Assembly (NCBI RefSeq): GCF_000281045.1
Contig: NW_008246127.1
Coordinates: 57,204-121,203, forward strand
DNA from: Saprolegnia diclina VS20
Lineage: Eukaryota; Oomycota; Saprolegniomycetes; Saprolegniales; Saprolegniaceae
Direction of reading: 5' to 3'
Length of the DNA stretch: 64,000 bases
A model generated the notes under the pieces. The model had not been told where the DNA came from. It saw only the letters and a program-made list of their open reading frames with translations, and did no database searches. Below, piece by piece: positions 33,646-43,782 of this stretch (positions are counted from its first letter, which is position 1; each line of letters opens with the position of its first letter). The translations under genes and the position numbers were made by a program.

Positions 33646-36600
33646 ATGGCCACCATCGCGCTTGACATTGGTCAGGCGGCGACGTACGGCAGCCACGGCG
33701 CCGTCGTCGCGGCCGAGTATTATTACGCGCTCGTGTTTCCCAACACGCCGCACGCTCTGGACGCTGGCGCCACCGACCGCATCTCGTTTGCCGACGCCAC
33801 CGACGTCATTAGGCGCGTCACATGCGGCTCGGACACGGATAAGGACGCCGCGGTCTCCGAGTTTCGCGACGCGTGGGTCGCCAAGTTTCGCAGCCTCGCG
33901 CCCGCCGCCTCGGACCGCATTCCGCGGCACTTTTTTCGAGAAGTAGGCGACCGAGTCGTTCTCTCTTCATCACGTGACGCGTAGCTCGTGCGCAACATCG
34001 TGCTCCAGCGGCTCGAAGCTGTGCCCGGCGTTGCGCTCGCGACGCAGATCTCGGCCGACGACCAGAACATCTACTGTTTCGTGCGCTTGACGAGGGACGC
34101 ACTGGTGCACATGGCCGGCGACGTGCAGCTCAACCTTCCCATTTGGCCCGAAATCGATCCTGGCAGCCAGGTAGCCTCGATGTAACTTCATCGAGCGCAT
34201 ACGATTGCGGGCTAGTATTGGCTAGAACACGGCCACGACACGACCGAGTACACGACCGACGTGGCCGAGAAGGAGCTGCATCGCCTCTTTCTGGAAGGCC
34301 ACGTGACTGCGGACGAGGCGCAGCTCTTCGCCGGCGAGTCGCCCGCGATGGTCTCTCGGCGCATCTCGGCGCTTAAACGCATCGCCAACTCGAGTCTCCA
34401 AACGCGCTTTCCGTCGACGGCGCTCTTGTACTTTCCGTTCCAGGCCGACCCCGCGCTGCACTACCTCTTCCGCCACGTCGAGGGCACGTTGCCGTTCCGG
34501 TGGGTCGACAAAGTGCGCCTGACCAAGGCGGCGCTCGACAAGGCGTTCAACTGCGAAATGCTGCGGCACGAAGGCTTCCTGACGCACCATATGTGCCTCC
34601 ACACACATACATCTACCGAGCACAGCGACGACGTGACCTTGGACCAGCTCTGTGCGCAATGGGGCGCGCTTAGCGCGTACGCCTACCTCTACAGCCACGG
34701 TATTTGCCGCTCGTGGCGCGTCCTCTTCTACCAGCCGATTGAGCTCATTCGCGACTACTTTGGCGAAGAACTCGCCCTGTGTACGTACCTTCTCGGTCGT
34801 CTCGCGTTGTCACTTTGACTAGACTTCGCCTTTCTATCGTTCTACGCCGAGATGCTCGTTGTGCTCATTGGCATCAGCATCGTCGACGCGCCCTTCTCGC
34901 TCGTGTTGCCCGACACCGTGCTGGGCTACTACAACATGGCACTCGCGAGCGTCAACTGCCTCTACTCGTGCCTCATGCTTCGAAAATGGGCCGTCCAACA
35001 GCAGGCGCTCGCCGTTGCTTGGGGCATGGACGACGTCAAGGCTGACGCCACCCTACGCGCCGAGTACACGGGTATCGTGTGCATCAGCCCCGTGACGAAT
35101 GCACCAGAGCTCATCGCTCGGCCGCAGCTGCAAGTACATCCCTCCTGATGGCTCGCGACACAACAGACTGCGCTGCTACTAGGCAATGCGCAAACTCCAG
35201 GCGACAATTCTTCTCTGTATCGCAATCGGGCTCAACGGTCTCGCGATCTACGCCGTGTTTGCCCTCCAAGCCCACTACGAGTCGATCTACGAGTCGGACG
35301 ACTCGGTTACGGTCTACTCCAACATTGTCATTGCGTTGCTGATCAATTTGAGTCAAGTGCCGTTCCAGCCGGTACGAAGCGTCTTGCGACGATGACGTGT
35401 CTTGCATCGCGCTGTAGATTGTCGTGTGTCTCAACCAGTTTGAGAACCACCGCACGCACCACGCCTTTCATGTCGCTCTGACCGTCAAGTGTACGAAATA
35501 GTTCCCCTCTGACGCAACCTAATTGCTTCTAGTCGCTATCTTTCAGACCATCAACAACTTTGGCCCGATCCTCTTCTCGACATACCTGAAGCCGTACACA
35601 TTCGGCTGCAACCAGTCGACGATGCCCCACTTGGACGCGACGGCGTGCGCCGACGAGACGGAGCATCTGCTCCTGAGTGTTCTCTTTTTCAACTTGGCGC
35701 TGTCGGTGCGCGAGATTGCGACGCCGCTGCTGCTCGCGATGCGCCACGCGTACAACGCCCGCCGGACGCGCGTTTACACACCACTGGACGCGGACATGGG
35801 GTGCGTCCATGTACCGCGTCCACCGCCAAACAGAGTCTTGTAGGCCTCGCTGCTTCAGCGACGAATTGAACCTCGACGTGTACGACGGCGTGCTCTTTGA
35901 CTATGCACAGATCTCCATCACGTTTGGGTACATCACGTGGTTTGGCGCCCTCGCGCCCCAGGCCGCGGTCATCGCACTCGTCATCACTCTCGTTCAAGTA
36001 CGGCGTTTCATCTCTCTTGTGGAGCGTGACGATGGTTAGATACGCGTGGATGCATACAAGCTGTGCTACTTGATGCAGCGTCCGATGCCGCTCCCCGCGT
36101 CTTCGATTGGAGGCTGGATGATCTACTTTCGCATGCTCACGCTCGCCGGCGTCGTCGTCAACGCGGGCAACGTCGTCATCGTGCAAATGCTGGCTTCCCA
36201 GGCCGACACGACGTTTGATAGCATCCCCGTCAGTGCGTGGCTCGATCAACTCTTCTCGCTGACGCTGCTCATGACGGCGCTCTACCTCGCGTCCGTGCTC
36301 GTCTCGCTCCACGACGCCTCGGATCGCGAGGTGCTCCACACGATCAAGAGCACGCTCAAGCGCCAGGCGTATCTCCAAGAAACGTACCTTTTCCAGCTCA
36401 CGAGCAAAGACAAGGTCGACCAAATTCAGCGACCGCCAGGGGACATCTTTCTCAACGGTACGTAAACGCCACGAGTCCCCATCTACACTATGTGCGTAGG
36501 CGTCTTCCGGTACATTGTGAGCGGCGACATCAATGACGGCGAGCAAGTCGAGGAGCTTCGCGAAGAGCTCGGCGCGCTTGAAGCCAAGATCCGCGCGTTT

Positions 36601-37310
36601 CCAAGGCTTGAGACAGAGTCGCTAGGCGCGCTATATGTCGTCGTCGTTGGCGCCAACATCCTACCGATCATGGACCGTTCGACCAAGGCGCTCGACGCAT
36701 TTGTCAAGGTCAAGCTCAAGCAAGGCGACAAACTCTTGCCCTCCAAAGCCAAGACCGTCGTCAAGAAGAAACAGCGCAGCCCTGTCTGGAACGCGCCGTT
36801 CGAGTTCAAGATCACGAGCATCGAGACGCGGCTCGTCATGGAAGTCTACGACTGGAACCTCGTCGGGAAGAGCGAGCTCGTCGGCGTCGCGTCCGTCCCC
36901 ATCACGCGCGCGCTCACAAGCGCCGTCGACTTTAATGAGATGGCTGTCGAGGTACGCGTAGCGACAAACTCTACAGGGGTGACTCAAACGGTAGGGCATC
37001 TGTGACATGGTGGCTCTCGACGTGCCCGTGGACATTGACTCGAAGCTGCTGGCCACCATGGCCAGCGATATCCCAAAGTTTGGCAAGCCCGTGCTGCACA
37101 TTAGCCTCGGCGTGCGCCTTAACCAGGTACGCTTGCCTTCTCCCACGTGTGCACCTCACATAAGAACGGTAGCTGGGCTGCCAAGGGCTGCGACTGCACA
37201 ACTACGTGGTGCGAACGCGAGAGATTGTCAAGACCATGGACACGTATCTGGTTTGGAAGCCGCGCCGCTTGCGGCAGCTGACCGTCAAAGATGGCTCAGG
37301 ATCGATGTGA
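33646..37310 (+). CDS. Anoctamin (TMEM16) with C-terminal C2 domain
   Basis: Twelve exons: 33646-33942, 33985-34170, 34216-34780, 34823-35133, 35183-35371, 35418-35490, 35533-35800, 35844-35997, 36040-36457, 36500-36951, 36995-37126 and 37173-37310; all phases close, 1060 residues. The cytosolic N-terminal third ends at IELIRDYFGEELALYFAFLSFY, the classic entry into the anoctamin TM domain. Later signatures are HRTHHAFHVALTVKFAIFQTINNF, YDGVLFDYAQISITFGYITWFG and IRVDAYKLCYLMQRP. Anoctamins are calcium-activated channels or lipid scramblases. After a linker, residues about 855-970 form a C2 domain (LYVVVVGANILPI, DAFVKVKL, SPVWNAPFEFKI, LVMEVYDWN). The ATG context is ACCACCGCCATGG. The gene starts 216 bp after the SulP gene on the same strand. 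Confidence 0.93.
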
Positions 37311-37365
37311 GAAAAGTTCTATCGTTTAACTCTATGTATCTAGTAAATAAGTTGAATTGGCGCGG

Positions 37366-38292
37366 CTACACGGGGCTAACTTCGGTCGTGTGCATCATGT
37401 ACGGTTCCGTGGGCGCTTGCGACGCGACGCGAACTTGTTTTCGGCGGTGCGTCATCTCGGTCGGCGTCTTGCGCTGGAGGTAGAGGAGGCAGAGCGCCGG
37501 GAAGACGTCCGGCACGAGCGTCGACCAGACGGTGAAGGGCACGATGTCCATGTTCTCGATAAACGCCACGTCGAGCGCCAAGCACGCCGTGAAGAAGACG
37601 CGGAGGCAGATGCACAGCATGATGGTCCAGAGAGAGACGAGGAGCTTGGAGAGCGACCGGTAGACTTCGTCTTCGCCGAGGACGGCGCGGGCGCGCAGGA
37701 GCCTCGACGCAATGCAGCAGCCTTGGTACACGAGGAAGAAGCCGGTGCCGAGGAGCGTCACGCACCCCGAGACGACGAGCACGTAGTACAGTGGGCTGTT
37801 CATAAAGTCGATTTGGCCTGCGAGTGTGTCGGGGTACGTGGCGATCGCGCAGGATGAGCCGAGAACGCAGAGGAAGATGACAACGTTGCACGCGAGAACG
37901 ACCTTGCGCAGCGTCACAGGGCCATCGTGGTGACCCGCGGCTGCGGCGCGAGCCCATGCAAGCGCAATCATGGCAAGCGCAAAGCACTGCAGCAGCTGGG
38001 CGTAGACTTCACACAGAAACATACCAATCCACTGAGTGCTGTTGGGGTTCACGATGAATTGGAGGCTCGTCGGCGTCTCGGCAGCGACAGCAAAGAGCAG
38101 GAGGAGGTGGAAACCGATGCGCTTGAGGTCGCTGTGGTGCGTGATGTGCATGTAGAGCTGCGCGGCGATACCGACCGTGACGACAGCGTACAGCGAGAGT
38201 GAGATGTAACCCGCGACCTTGTAGCCGACAACTTCGGACGGCGTCAGGCCGCTGTCCGACGCCGTCGGAGCGACCGAGCCCGTCGAGGACAT
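37366..38292 (-). CDS. Seven-transmembrane protein, copy A (TOM1/THH1-like?)
   Basis: Single exon, 308 residues, with seven hydrophobic segments and short loops. An N-terminal Ser/Thr-rich tail precedes TM1 (VAGYISLSLYAVVTVGIAA). Landmarks shared with copy B are QWIGMFLCEVYAQLLQCFALAMIALAWARAA, RVFFTACLALDVAFIENMDIVPFTVW and VPDVFPALCLLYLQRK. The topology and W-A-R motif recall plant TOM1/TOM3/THH1 membrane proteins or GPCR-like proteins; the assignment is weak. The gene converges on the anoctamin, with about 55 bp between stop codons. Confidence 0.8.
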   Translation of the reverse strand: MSSTGSVAPTASDSGLTPSEVVGYKVAGYISLSLYAVVTVGIAAQLYMHITHHSDLKRIGFHLLLLFAVAAETPTSLQFIVNPNSTQWIGMFLCEVYAQLLQCFALAMIALAWARAAAAGHHDGPVTLRKVVLACNVVIFLCVLGSSCAIATYPDTLAGQIDFMNSPLYYVLVVSGCVTLLGTGFFLVYQGCCIASRLLRARAVLGEDEVYRSLSKLLVSLWTIMLCICLRVFFTACLALDVAFIENMDIVPFTVWSTLVPDVFPALCLLYLQRKTPTEMTHRRKQVRVASQAPTEPYMMHTTEVSPV

Positions 38293-39025
38293 TCAAAATG
38301 GCAGCGTTAATGGCCACCGCGCGCGCTAGATATCCAGTCGGCCCGTTCGATTCTGTTGCGCGAGGTTGGCTTGTCACGGTATGTCCTTGAGTTGATTTTG
38401 AGAATACTTTGACTTTTGACTTGGATTTGTATTGGTAGAAGTGCAGTTTGAGATTGCTTTTGAGTTTGCACTTGGACAGTGTATCGGCAGAACCATGGAA
38501 GGGGATGTGCAGCTGTGCAGGAGCCTCTAGCGTTCGTCGCGCCATACGACCCCGTCGGTAATAGTGTAGGAAGATGAGCGACGTCGGCGCGGTCGATGTG
38601 CCAAGCGCACGCCATCGACATCGAACGCGGGGTGGTCAGAAGACGTGTCCGAATGCTTGCATCCGCGGCGCGTCGAACGACGTTGCAGCGGCTTACTTTA
38701 GCCAGCAACAAGCACCGGTGCGAACAAGACTTCCACTCTTGTTCACCTGAACCGTTCTCATCGTGTGTACGTTGTTGAGCCGTGTGCCAACTACAGAGCT
38801 GAACTACAGTACCGGTGACTAGGCAGACAGTGGTTACAATTGAATTAGCCACCGGGGTGACCTATGGTCCGAGCTAGAAACACTGTTGGTGAGCCCCTGG
38901 GTGAGCCCTGTCAGTGGAGCACAGTTTGGTGCCACGAACACACGTAGTTGCTCGGACTCGAACCATAGAAGTCGTGAATAAGTTAAGGTTAACAAAGAAA
39001 GATACATACTAGTAGATTCGCACAG
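38293..39025. other. Spacer between 7TM paralogues
   Basis: No gene is recognised. A stretch at about 38395-38475 consists of imperfect repeats of TTTGA/GACTT type (low complexity). GGTGAGCCC occurs twice at about 38890-38910. Confidence 0.45.
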
Positions 39026-40015
39026 CTACGCGTGGCAGCTCGGGCTCGCATGGTCGTTCCACGCCGCGTCCATTGTCGCCGTCACGGTCTGTAGCGCGTC
39101 TTCTTCGGTGCCAACGGCGACGCGCTGCACCTTGCACGAGGCGGCCGGCATGCGTCGTTGCAGGTAGAGGAGGCAGATGACGGGGAAGACTTCAGGCACG
39201 AGGCTTGCCCAGACTGTGTGAGGTACAACGTCCATCTCGCGTACGAAGCGGAACTCACAGGCGCCGCACACGATGAAGAAAACGCGAAGCACATTGCAGA
39301 GCATGATGATCCAGACTGACAGAAACAGTTTGGTCGCGGACCGTGAAAAGGCGGTCGCGCTGAGCATGCTTCGCGACTGGAGCATGCGCCGGTAGATGCG
39401 CGTCGCTTGAAAGAGCAGCAAGCTCGACGTGAAGAGGATGACAACCGAGCCGAGCGAGACAATTAAAATGTGCAAAACGCTGTCGTTGTACTCGCTCACA
39501 CCAGCGACGTCGTCGGAGAAGGTGAATACGGCGCCGTCGGTCGCGAGCATGGCGAGTACCATGGCAGCGGAGATACCAATGATGAAGCGCTTGAAGCGCA
39601 CGGGGCCGTGCGCGTACTGCCCGACCATGGCGACGCGAGCCCAGGCAATAGAGAGCATCGCGAGTGCACAGCAGAGCAGCGTGTCGGCCAGCAGCTCGGC
39701 CACAAAGGCGCCGATCCAGCGCTGGCTGCGAGGGTAAAACACGGCCTGGACGTTGAACGGGATGTTGCCGACGATCACGTGCAGCAAGAGCACGTGGAAC
39801 GTCACGCGGCGGAGACCGCTGCCGTGGCGTACGTGCAGCACGAGGCGAGAGAGCACGCCGAGGGCCACGATCGCGTAGAGGACGAGGGAGAGCGCGCCAG
39901 CGACGCGCTGCGCCCGCTCCTTCTTGAAGCTTTCCCACGCGTCATGGTTGGCTTCCATTGTGGGCAATGAAATGTGGCTGCCGCGCCTCTGCGGTGCTGT
40001 TTCATGACGGGGCAC
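39026..40015 (-). CDS. Seven-transmembrane protein, copy B (TOM1/THH1-like?)
   Basis: Single exon, 329 residues from ATG 40015, or 310 from the Met at 39958 (MEANHDAWESF). It shares with copy A the segments QRWIGAFVAELLADTLLCCALAMLSIAWARV, SVWIIMLCNVLRVFF, EMDVVPHTVWASLVPEVFPVICLLYLQRR, so it is a tandem paralogue in the same orientation. Third codon positions are strongly C/G. No characteristic GPCR motif (DRY, NPxxY) is visible; the function is unknown. Confidence 0.8.
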   Translation of the reverse strand: MPRHETAPQRRGSHISLPTMEANHDAWESFKKERAQRVAGALSLVLYAIVALGVLSRLVLHVRHGSGLRRVTFHVLLLHVIVGNIPFNVQAVFYPRSQRWIGAFVAELLADTLLCCALAMLSIAWARVAMVGQYAHGPVRFKRFIIGISAAMVLAMLATDGAVFTFSDDVAGVSEYNDSVLHILIVSLGSVVILFTSSLLLFQATRIYRRMLQSRSMLSATAFSRSATKLFLSVWIIMLCNVLRVFFIVCGACEFRFVREMDVVPHTVWASLVPEVFPVICLLYLQRRMPAASCKVQRVAVGTEEDALQTVTATMDAAWNDHASPSCHA

Positions 40016-40846
40016 TCACGCAGCCATGTGCTATGTTATAACAATGGGTACGCTGCAAGTTTCCTGTGGCTTGAAACACACAACCGTACACCGGTCTGGA
40101 CGACCACTGCGTCAAGTGCAAGCATTGTACCGGTAGGAGAGGACCGTGGTGTAATAAAGTATACGTCACGTTTACGTACTGTCGTAGCAGTTGACAGAGA
40201 CACACTACTGGTCTTGCAAGCATGGTTCTGCATGCACAAGTTGTTTGATGTTGCAGTGGAATCGCACCGTGGGCACTGCAGCACTGGTGGTTCATAAAGT
40301 TGCGTTCTTCAAGTCTTATTGCAAACTGATATGCGTTGACAGTGCCAACAGTGTTGCAGAACGCGCCGCGCGCCATTTTGGGGCGCGTCAAAAGCACTTG
40401 GTCGCAAGCATCCAGCGCCACTTCTCGTCGACGAACACAGTATCCAGAGCTGTATCCAGTGCGTTCATTCTTCCGTCAAGTCCGTTAACACAACGAGGAC
40501 AACTACTGGTAGATTAGCTTCGGCGATAATGGTACCCGAGCGCTCGCCAGCCTCGAGAAGGACTACATTGACCGCAAGCGCACGCGGCGGCGAGTAATCG
40601 TTACCCGGCACTTTAGCAACCATGCCCACGGTGCCAGTCTTCGCTACGTCCGGCATACAACCTGTACCGCATGAACCGTTTTCAAAGCTACGTGCTCGGT
40701 GCGATCGAGCCTGGCCGTGGCTACCGGTACTGCTGGCACATGAAGATATGTATTGAAGCCGTGTGTCTTCGCCCATGGATAGGCTGTCGGTGCACAATCG
40801 AGTCGATCATACTAGTAGACATACTACATGGGAGCAAATAAAATGC
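40016..40846. other. Intergenic, nothing recognised
   Basis: Several weak frames overlap. A plus-strand fragment near 40525-40630 reads protein-like (ALASLEKDYIDRKRTRRR) but has no start, domain or exon partners. Confidence 0.4.
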
Positions 40847-41119
40847 CTAGAAGCCCATGAGCTGTTCGACAAAGATGCGCATTTCCTTCCGGCTCAGAAG
40901 GCCGTTGCCATCGACGTCGAAGGCGGTGAAGCATTCTTCAAAGTTGACGGGCGGCACGACGTCGCCGTCCTTCTCGTACTCGGCGATGAGCGTATTGACG
41001 AACTTGCGCGTTTCTATCTTGTCGAGGTACCCGCTGTCGTCGCGGTCGTACGCGCTCCAGATCGTATCGACACACTGGTCAATCGTCCCCTTGAAGCTCG
41101 CTTGCTGGGCCGCGTTCAT
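40847..41119 (-). CDS. Small EF-hand calcium-binding protein
   Basis: Single exon, 90 residues from ATG 41119 (MNAAQQASFKG); an upstream in-frame ATG at 41152 would add 11 residues. Two canonical EF-hand loops are visible: DRDDSGYLDKIE (positions 1, 3, 5, 12 = D, D, S, E) and DVDGNGLLSRKE (D, D, N, E). The spacing (about 45 residues) fits a single paired EF-hand domain. It probably acts as a calcium sensor or buffer; the partner is unknown. Confidence 0.85.
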   Translation of the reverse strand: MNAAQQASFKGTIDQCVDTIWSAYDRDDSGYLDKIETRKFVNTLIAEYEKDGDVVPPVNFEECFTAFDVDGNGLLSRKEMRIFVEQLMGF

Positions 41120-42049
41120 GCTCTCCCGTTGTCGACCTTCTGCTGCCACCAAATGATGGGCCTTTTTCCCGCCAGGTCCAAATTGGGATGTCTATCCTAA
41201 TTCGAGGCAGAATCCGAAATGAGGCCAGCAAAAAAGGACGCTGTATGGGACACGGACGTGGATTAATTTAATCGAGTAAATCTATTTTATTATTGACCTT
41301 CAACGTTTCTGTGCGCAAGTTGACGCATTGAGGAGCTCGGCGATGACGGTTTGCTGCCGGCACGAAATCTAGCACAATCATTTTTCACTACTTTCACACA
41401 CGTGTGTTATTGTCTATACGAAGGTGCAGCAGCACAACTACGAGCCTCTCGTCATACTTCAGGTAGAAGCAGTACCAAGCGAGAAGCTAGGAATTCGGCG
41501 GCTTGCGACATGGACGAGGCTACGCCATGTAGCCTCGCCATAAACTTGGTGCCATCGACGGGGTTGCGCTCTCGGTCCTCCACCTTCTTTCTTCGATTGT
41601 TCAATTTTATTTTGTTGTCATCGGGCAATCGACTTGGGTTCATGGAATGTGGCAAGAATAGAAGTTTTTTAATTTTTCGCAATTTCATAATCAAATAACG
41701 GATCTTGAAGTTGCCATTCGAACATGGCACATCTCCCCGCGTTCTGTCGTCGTCCGTGTTATATATCCAATGTACTCTAGTGGACACTAGCCTACCCCGG
41801 TACTGAAGCTGTGCCCGACTTACTCCTCTCACGATTGCATTCGTATCCTAGAGCGTGAGTGAGGAGTTTTCATCGCGAATTTCCCACGGGACACGCGAGA
41901 AAGTGTAGGCGACACCACGTGAATATTAGTTTCTCACGCGTGTGTGTTACGGTTTCTGGTTGATGCTGGGCTGTTATCAGCGCCGTGGCACTTTCGATCC
42001 GAGTCGCACGGGTGCGGACAGGACTCCAGATTGCGATCGTTGTTGTCAG
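41120..42049. other. AT-rich intergenic region
   Basis: It contains AT-rich islands near 41265-41295 and 41640-41700. Open frames here lack C/G third-position bias and domains. Confidence 0.5.
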
Positions 42050-43104
42050 ATGCGCCTCGAGTCCACCGCCGCTGCCACGTCCATCGACGCGGCCACCAAC
42101 GCGGCCATCGCCGCAGGCTTCTTTGTCTTCTTCGCCGGCATGTTTCGCTTCTCGTGGAAGTACTGCCTCCAGCACAACCCCAAGTTTCCCGACTTTAGCC
42201 CTGCCGAGAAGGCCGATTGGTGCTCGCGGTGCGCTGCTTCACGATGTAGAAAGAAGTCGCTCACAATATGAGTAGCATCAACTCGACGATTCACGCCATT
42301 GTCATTGTCGCTGGCGTCGTCTACGCCATTTGCGTCATCCACTGGGACAAGGACTACTTGCCAATGAGTTCGATCCAGCCCGCTTGCACCGTCTTCTCCA
42401 TTGGTACGCGATACCAGCTTCTTGACGCGAGGGCCTCATTCGCGTTTCGTCTGTGTCTTTAGCGATCGGGTATTTCCTCTTCGATTTGATCGTCGTCATT
42501 GCGTGGCCCGTGCCAATGCAATCGGTGTTTGTGATCCACCACGTTGTCGCAGTGTACGCTCAACTCGCTTGCATTTCTGAAGGGCATATCTCATGTCCAT
42601 TCCTGTAGTGTGCCGTACATCATCAACAACTTTGTGTCGGCGTGCACGGGGTGCCAGTTTGGCCTCCTCCTCTTTCTCCTGGTCGAGATTGCGACGCTGC
42701 CGCTCAACGCGCGGGGCTTCATGGAGTCCATGGGCCACCACGACTCGCTCTCGCACACGCGTTCCATCTATGCCACGTACGTGACGTGGGCCGTGACGCG
42801 CACGCTCTTGCCCGTCTACCTTCTCTACGTCTTCTGGTCCTTCTCGTACCCAGCCGACAAGGACGACAATGTGTGCTTCTACCCCAACCTGATTTGCGCG
42901 CACATCATCGCGGCCTTTTGCGTCGGCGTCTTTTGCTTTGTGCACACCCCCGAACTCGTGCACCGATGGAAAGCCGTGGTCGAGAACGTGGCGCCCACGA
43001 CCGTGCAGGACGCGAGCGACCCCGTTGTCGCGCCCCACCCGACAAAGCAGTACAAAGCCAACCTCGTCAACGACAACTACACAGCCCATTGCGACGAAGC
43101 ATGA
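42050..43104 (+). CDS. TLC-domain membrane protein (TLCD4/TMEM56-like)
   Basis: Four exons: 42050-42228, 42276-42403, 42463-42553 and 42609-43104 (introns 47-59 nt), 297 residues. TLC (TRAM/LAG1/CLN8) features: KADWCSRINSTIHAIVIVAG after TM1, IGYFLFDLIVV, FVIHHVVAV, and TRSIYATYVTWAVTRTLLPVYLLYVFW. TLC proteins act in ER or plasma-membrane lipid metabolism or sensing. The first intron's acceptor (42275) was chosen over a nearer TAG because only it restores the conserved SRxxSTIHA block. The C-terminal tail is polar. Confidence 0.88.
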
Positions 43105-43782
43105 TCTTCCAAGACGACTTGTCATGTACACTACCCCTATTCCAACTACACTAGGACTACAAATAAACTAAATACACAACTGGCTTCCTGCTGCTAGCGC
43201 AGTGATTCGAGACGAGATGCACAAGGGCCCCAAGGAGCGACATCGATTCAAACGAGGCTCCCGAGGACAGCGGTGCAAGGATGGGACGACGGACACAGCA
43301 CGATTACGCAAGTTCGCTGGCATGTGCACGGTATACCATTTCGAACTTTCGCGTCGACTCGCAGTCGACACGACACCACTGGGATGACGCTGCATCGTCG
43401 CATGCGTCGATGTGTTATGATACTGTTTGCGTTGAAAGTTGCATGGCATCAGACCACCAACTGCGAACAATCACGAACGACGGACGCTGCAGCCTCGTAG
43501 ATCCACACGCACGCACCACAGGTGCGACAGTGCTGCTGTGCCGAGCGGCGCTCTTTAGGCCAAATAAGCTTACGTGGAGTTGGCTCCGAGCGTCTGTCAA
43601 CGTATCTTGGGCGTTCGAGCTCGCGTTGTGGCTGCCACTGCAACGTCGTGTGTGATTGGCTAAAATACGGATCAGGAATACGATCTTATTGGCTACAATC
43701 CAGCGATTTTGCGATTGGTGAAAACTGTGTACCAAACGTTAGCGATTTTGGACGGGCCGCAAGGACTTGACGACGACGGACG
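43105..43782. other. Intergenic, nothing recognised
   Basis: No coding sequence is seen; CCAAT-like motifs in both orientations occur near 43650-43725, upstream of the U2A' gene. Confidence 0.45.

Noticed and set aside
38395-38480. Candidate gene reading KSKSKVKVFSKS on the minus strand
   Set aside because: It is low-complexity translation of imperfect short repeats, with no flanking domain.
38930-38975. A tRNA-like GGTTCGAGTCC on the minus strand
   Set aside because: The flanking bases do not pair as a T-stem and no anticodon or acceptor arms could be drawn.
40500-40800. Gene suggested by plus-strand ALASLEKDYIDRKRTRRR
   Set aside because: It is a single short fragment without start, stop context, domain or compatible exons.
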